DNA from: Biscogniauxia marginata
Taxonomy: Eukaryota; Ascomycota; Sordariomycetes; Xylariales; Xylariaceae
NCBI GenBank assembly: GCA_022695795.1
Contig: MU404169.1
Location: forward strand, 62,001-126,000
Direction of reading: 5' to 3'
DNA: 64,000 bases
The first letter of the stretch is position 1, and each line of letters begins with the position of its first letter. Positions 60,955 through 64,000 of the stretch are shown one piece after another. The notes under the pieces were generated by a model. It saw nothing but the letters and a program-made list of their open reading frames with translations. It made no database searches and was not told the origin of the DNA. The translations under genes and the position numbers were made by a program.

Positions 60955-63900
60955 ATGCCTCCCTTCGAATTCGACAAGCCGTCCAAGGCCCCTATCCAAG
61001 CCCAAGATTATGAAGATGATGGGATTCGCATACAAAATGTTGATCGAAATGGGCGTCATGGGGCGCTCTTCCAAGACCCCCAGGGTAGCGTAATCTTTCC
61101 CAGTTACGTCCCCCCCAACGTCGAGTCACCTGTATTGCTCCGAGCTCCCGCATCAGCAAAAGACCCCGGTTCACCTCAAGGCCTTAGAGAGACCCAGTCC
61201 GAGTCACCAAAGAAAGTTGCGTCTAAGCAGAAACGGCCATTCTTCGAGAAGAAGTACTTAACCGATGCGCCGCACCGCGCCGACAACCTTTCCTCCGCCT
61301 TCCCATCCGCTCGGGCTATCAAGCGTGCCGGGACAAATACCTCCATTCTAAGTCGGTCTCGGTGGAATGCAAGGGGTAACGATGACGCCGATAACATATC
61401 TATTTCTTCGGCATCAGACGACGATGAAGATAGAGACAAGGGGTGGCGGCCAAGGATGAATGAAGATAGTTATCGCCGGTTTCGAGTAGCTAATGATAAT
61501 TACCATACCAAAGGTAGAGTCTCGAAAAGAGATGGCCGTTTAGCCATCACGGTCAACGATACGAGCAACACTGGTTATCTAGCCAAGGCGCTGGGTGCGG
61601 CCACCAAACATGTCGTCGCTGGTAGAGGTGGTCAAGGGAAAACGAGTCAACGACCGATGCCCTCACGGCTCTCTTCGGCCACTACTACCACCTGCAAGGA
61701 GCCGAGACGACCTAAGTTGAACATCGTCATAATGGTCATCGGCTCACGGGGTGATGCCCAGCCGTTTTTACAGATTGGCAAAATGCTCAAGGAGGAATAC
61801 GGCCATCGTGTGCGTATTGCCACCCACCCAGCTTTTCGGGACTTTGTCGAGAAAGATTCTGGACTGGAATTCTTCTCGGTTGGCGGTGATCCCTCCGAAC
61901 TCATGGCCTTTATGGTCAAGAATCCCGGTATGATTCCCAATCTCGAAACGGTAAAGGCCGGTGACATAGGCAGGAGACGTGCTGCTATGGCCGAAATGTT
62001 CGAGGGTTTCTGGCGTGCATGTATCAACGCCACCGACAACGAAAAGGATATCCACAACTTGAAGATGATGGGCAGTAAGGATCCATTCATCGCAGACGCC
62101 ATCATTGCAAATCCTCCGAGTTTCGCTCACATCCACTGTGCAGAGGCGCTTGGTATTCCTCTACACCTCATGTTCACCTTCCCTTATACGCCGACACAAG
62201 CATTCCCGCATCCCTTGGCAACCATTAAAAGGTCAAACGTTGATCCAGGATATACAAATTTTATCTCATATCCATTAGTGGAGATGGTGATATGGCAAGG
62301 ACTAGGGGATCTGGTGAATCATTTTCGTGTCAAGACCCTTGGCTTGGATCCCGTCTCCACGCTCTGGGCCCCTGGCTCGACTTACCGTCTTCATGTGCCT
62401 TTTACCTATCTTTGGAGTCCTGGTTTAGTTTCCAAGCCCGAAGACTGGGGCCCGGAGATAGATATATCTGGCTTCGTCTTTCTCGACCTTGCCTCTTCGT
62501 TTGAGCCTCCGCAAGACCTTGTCGAGTTTCTGGATGCCGGCGAGATGCCAATTTACATCGGATTTGGGTCTATTGTTGTCGATGACGCCAATAATTTTAC
62601 GGAGATGATTTTTGAGGCAGTGCAACTGGCCGGGGTTCGTGCGTTGGTTTCTAAGGGCTGGGGAGGCCTGGGACAAGATAATGTGCCCGAGAATATCTTC
62701 ATGCTAGAGAACATCCCGCATGACTGGCTCTTCCCTAAGGTCCGGGCCTGTATCATCCATGGCGGCGCTGGAACAACCGCCATCGCTCTCAAGTGCGGCA
62801 AACCGACCATGGTTGTGCCTTTTTTCGGCGACCAGCACTTTTGGGGGCCAATGGTTGCCAACGCAGGTGCTGGGCCGGAGCCCGTACCATATAAAGAGTT
62901 GAGCGCCGAGAGCCTTGCACAAGGCATCAAGTACTGCTTGACGGATAAAGCAGTGGATGCGGCACAGGGAATCGCTCGAAACATAGAACTTGAAGGAGAC
63001 GGAGCTAGAAACGCGGTGCGATCTTTTCACAGCAACCTTATGCTCTCCGGCGAACATTCCATGCGTTGTTCGATCTTGAATGACCGTGTGGCTGTCTGGA
63101 GTGTTCAGAATACGAGCCTCAAGCTCAGCGCTCTGGCGGCAGAGATTGCCATCGAAAAGGGATTCATATCTTGGCGAAAGTTACGCCTAATCCGGCATAA
63201 GGAATGGAATGATTTTGAGGGGCCCGGCGAGCCTCTCACAGGCGTTGCTGGATCACTGATGGGTACCGTTGGTGATATCTTCAGTGGAATTGGTAGCGTA
63301 CCTTACCGATTAGCTAAGACATCGAACAAGCGATCCGAGAGCAAAAAGAAGAAAAACGAAAGAATGCAGCAGAGGCAAAGAACACGAGCCCAAAGCTCTA
63401 CAGAATTTCCATTTCCTCGGCAGGGAGAAGGGACTAGAAGCCAACAGTCGGCAAGCAACAGGGCTTCTATAACCACGACTACAACCCCAGGCACTGCTCC
63501 ACTTGAACCTGCTCAAGTTGAGTATATGAATGATATCCACGAAGGGGTCAAGAGGTCAGGCCGTGCGATATTTAGGGCGCCTGTCGATCTTTCTCTCGCT
63601 GTTGCTCAAGGCTTTCACAACGCTCCTAGGCTTTATGGTGACGATACAGTACGGCGGCCAATCCGCGTAACTGGTATAAAATCTGGATTTAGAGCTGCAC
63701 GCGCAGAATTTGTGTACGGAATCTATGATGGAGTCACAGGACTCGTTCGTTTACCTGTGCGCGGCGCCAAAGAAGATGGAGTCAAAGGTGCCATTATAGG
63801 CTTTGGCAAGGGGCTTACTGGATTTGTGCTGAAAGATATTGCTGCCCTCGTCGGACCTATAGGTTATACTCTCAAGGGAATCTCCAAGCAGTTCTCACGC

Positions 63901-64000
63901 GGTAAGCAGCCAATTAAGTACCTACGCCGCGCGCGCATCATCCAAGCCCAGCGTGAGCTGAGCGGGATACCTGAGGATGAGCGTAAATCTGTTGCTGAAG
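60955..64000 (+). CDS. Sterol glucosyltransferase-like GT28/GT1 protein (partial, runs off window)
   Basis: One open exon from ATG 60955 to the window end, 1015 codons seen. Residues 1-250 are a charged, Ser-rich, probably disordered region. The glycosyltransferase core begins LNIVIMVIGSRGDAQPFLQIG (given: VIGSRGDAQPFLQIGK at about 261-276) and ends with the donor-binding signature HGGAGTTAIALKCGKP (His602 on) and PFFGDQHFWG, the UDP-sugar-binding pattern of UDP-glucose:sterol glucosyltransferases such as Atg26. Fungal Atg26 has GRAM and PH domains before the core; here I see neither. After a low-complexity stretch (about 790-850) comes a C-terminal region of Gly-rich amphipathic segments (GVTGLVRLPVRGAK, GFGKGLTGFVLKDI and similar). 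It resembles the C-terminal repeats of membrane-contact proteins, by eye only. Likely transfers glucose to sterol or a related lipid. Confidence 0.85.
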   Translation, partial: MPPFEFDKPSKAPIQAQDYEDDGIRIQNVDRNGRHGALFQDPQGSVIFPSYVPPNVESPVLLRAPASAKDPGSPQGLRETQSESPKKVASKQKRPFFEKKYLTDAPHRADNLSSAFPSARAIKRAGTNTSILSRSRWNARGNDDADNISISSASDDDEDRDKGWRPRMNEDSYRRFRVANDNYHTKGRVSKRDGRLAITVNDTSNTGYLAKALGAATKHVVAGRGGQGKTSQRPMPSRLSSATTTTCKEPRRPKLNIVIMVIGSRGDAQPFLQIGKMLKEEYGHRVRIATHPAFRDFVEKDSGLEFFSVGGDPSELMAFMVKNPGMIPNLETVKAGDIGRRRAAMAEMFEGFWRACINATDNEKDIHNLKMMGSKDPFIADAIIANPPSFAHIHCAEALGIPLHLMFTFPYTPTQAFPHPLATIKRSNVDPGYTNFISYPLVEMVIWQGLGDLVNHFRVKTLGLDPVSTLWAPGSTYRLHVPFTYLWSPGLVSKPEDWGPEIDISGFVFLDLASSFEPPQDLVEFLDAGEMPIYIGFGSIVVDDANNFTEMIFEAVQLAGVRALVSKGWGGLGQDNVPENIFMLENIPHDWLFPKVRACIIHGGAGTTAIALKCGKPTMVVPFFGDQHFWGPMVANAGAGPEPVPYKELSAESLAQGIKYCLTDKAVDAAQGIARNIELEGDGARNAVRSFHSNLMLSGEHSMRCSILNDRVAVWSVQNTSLKLSALAAEIAIEKGFISWRKLRLIRHKEWNDFEGPGEPLTGVAGSLMGTVGDIFSGIGSVPYRLAKTSNKRSESKKKKNERMQQRQRTRAQSSTEFPFPRQGEGTRSQQSASNRASITTTTTPGTAPLEPAQVEYMNDIHEGVKRSGRAIFRAPVDLSLAVAQGFHNAPRLYGDDTVRRPIRVTGIKSGFRAARAEFVYGIYDGVTGLVRLPVRGAKEDGVKGAIIGFGKGLTGFVLKDIAALVGPIGYTLKGISKQFSRGKQPIKYLRRARIIQAQRELSGIPEDERKSVAE

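Noticed and set aside
26501..63999. Possible lipid cluster of ACC1, ERG24 and the sterol glucosyltransferase
   Set aside because: They are separated by many unrelated genes and lie on both strands; no cluster regulator or backbone enzyme is present.

Overview
The window looks like nuclear DNA of a filamentous ascomycete (Pezizomycotina, most likely Sordariomycetes). Genes are split by short GT-AG introns, mostly 45 to 160 nt, with CTAAC or TGAC-type branch sites. Promoters are pyrimidine-rich. The gene set (NudE/RO11-type nudE, Atg27, velvet factor, Yap-binding/ALF4 protein, Delta14-sterol reductase, fungal-length acetyl-CoA carboxylase, BCS1-like AAA protein, fungal SET protein) is typical of that group. 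Intergenic DNA is full of TACCTA/TAGGTA words. All gene models were spliced by eye from the sequence.

Layout. 1-5.4 kb: a secreted subtilisin-like protease with a PA domain in seven exons, then a mitochondrial BolA-like protein. 5.4-18.3 kb: a gene-poor stretch whose only convincing gene is a small velvet-domain protein at 8.3-8.9 kb. 18.4-20.2 kb: nudE. 20.2-26.5 kb: a second long gene-poor stretch with simple and tandem repeats, ending in a pyrimidine-rich promoter and a probable 5' UTR intron. 26.5-33.5 kb: complete acetyl-CoA carboxylase. 34.7-37.2 kb: two diverged paralogues of a Cys/His-rich family I cannot name. 37.9-39.5 kb: a BCS1-like AAA ATPase. 41.9-45.3 kb: a divergent pair, Delta14-sterol reductase (minus) and ATG27 (plus), sharing a promoter. 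46.2-48.0 kb: a GH5 endoglucanase with a GPI-anchor-like tail. 49.4-51.2 kb: a Yap-binding/ALF4/glomulin-like protein. 51.4-56.3 kb, all minus: an unrecognised two-exon gene, a SET-domain protein and a hemerythrin-fold protein lacking several iron ligands. 57.5-58.3 kb: a broken short-chain dehydrogenase. 59.2-60.1 kb: a secreted isochorismatase-like hydrolase. 60.96 kb to the end: a sterol-glucosyltransferase-like GT28 protein that runs off the window.

The genes are mostly unrelated housekeeping and secreted functions, not a pathway cluster. Three act in lipid or sterol metabolism (ACC1, ERG24, the sterol glucosyltransferase), but they lie far apart on both strands and I do not read them as a cluster. 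The most unusual items are the paired Cys/His-rich paralogues, the ligand-poor hemerythrin-fold protein, the sterol glucosyltransferase with a long Gly-rich C-terminal region, and the motif-rich intergenic DNA. I found no RNA gene, CRISPR array, intact transposon or clearly new multi-gene system.
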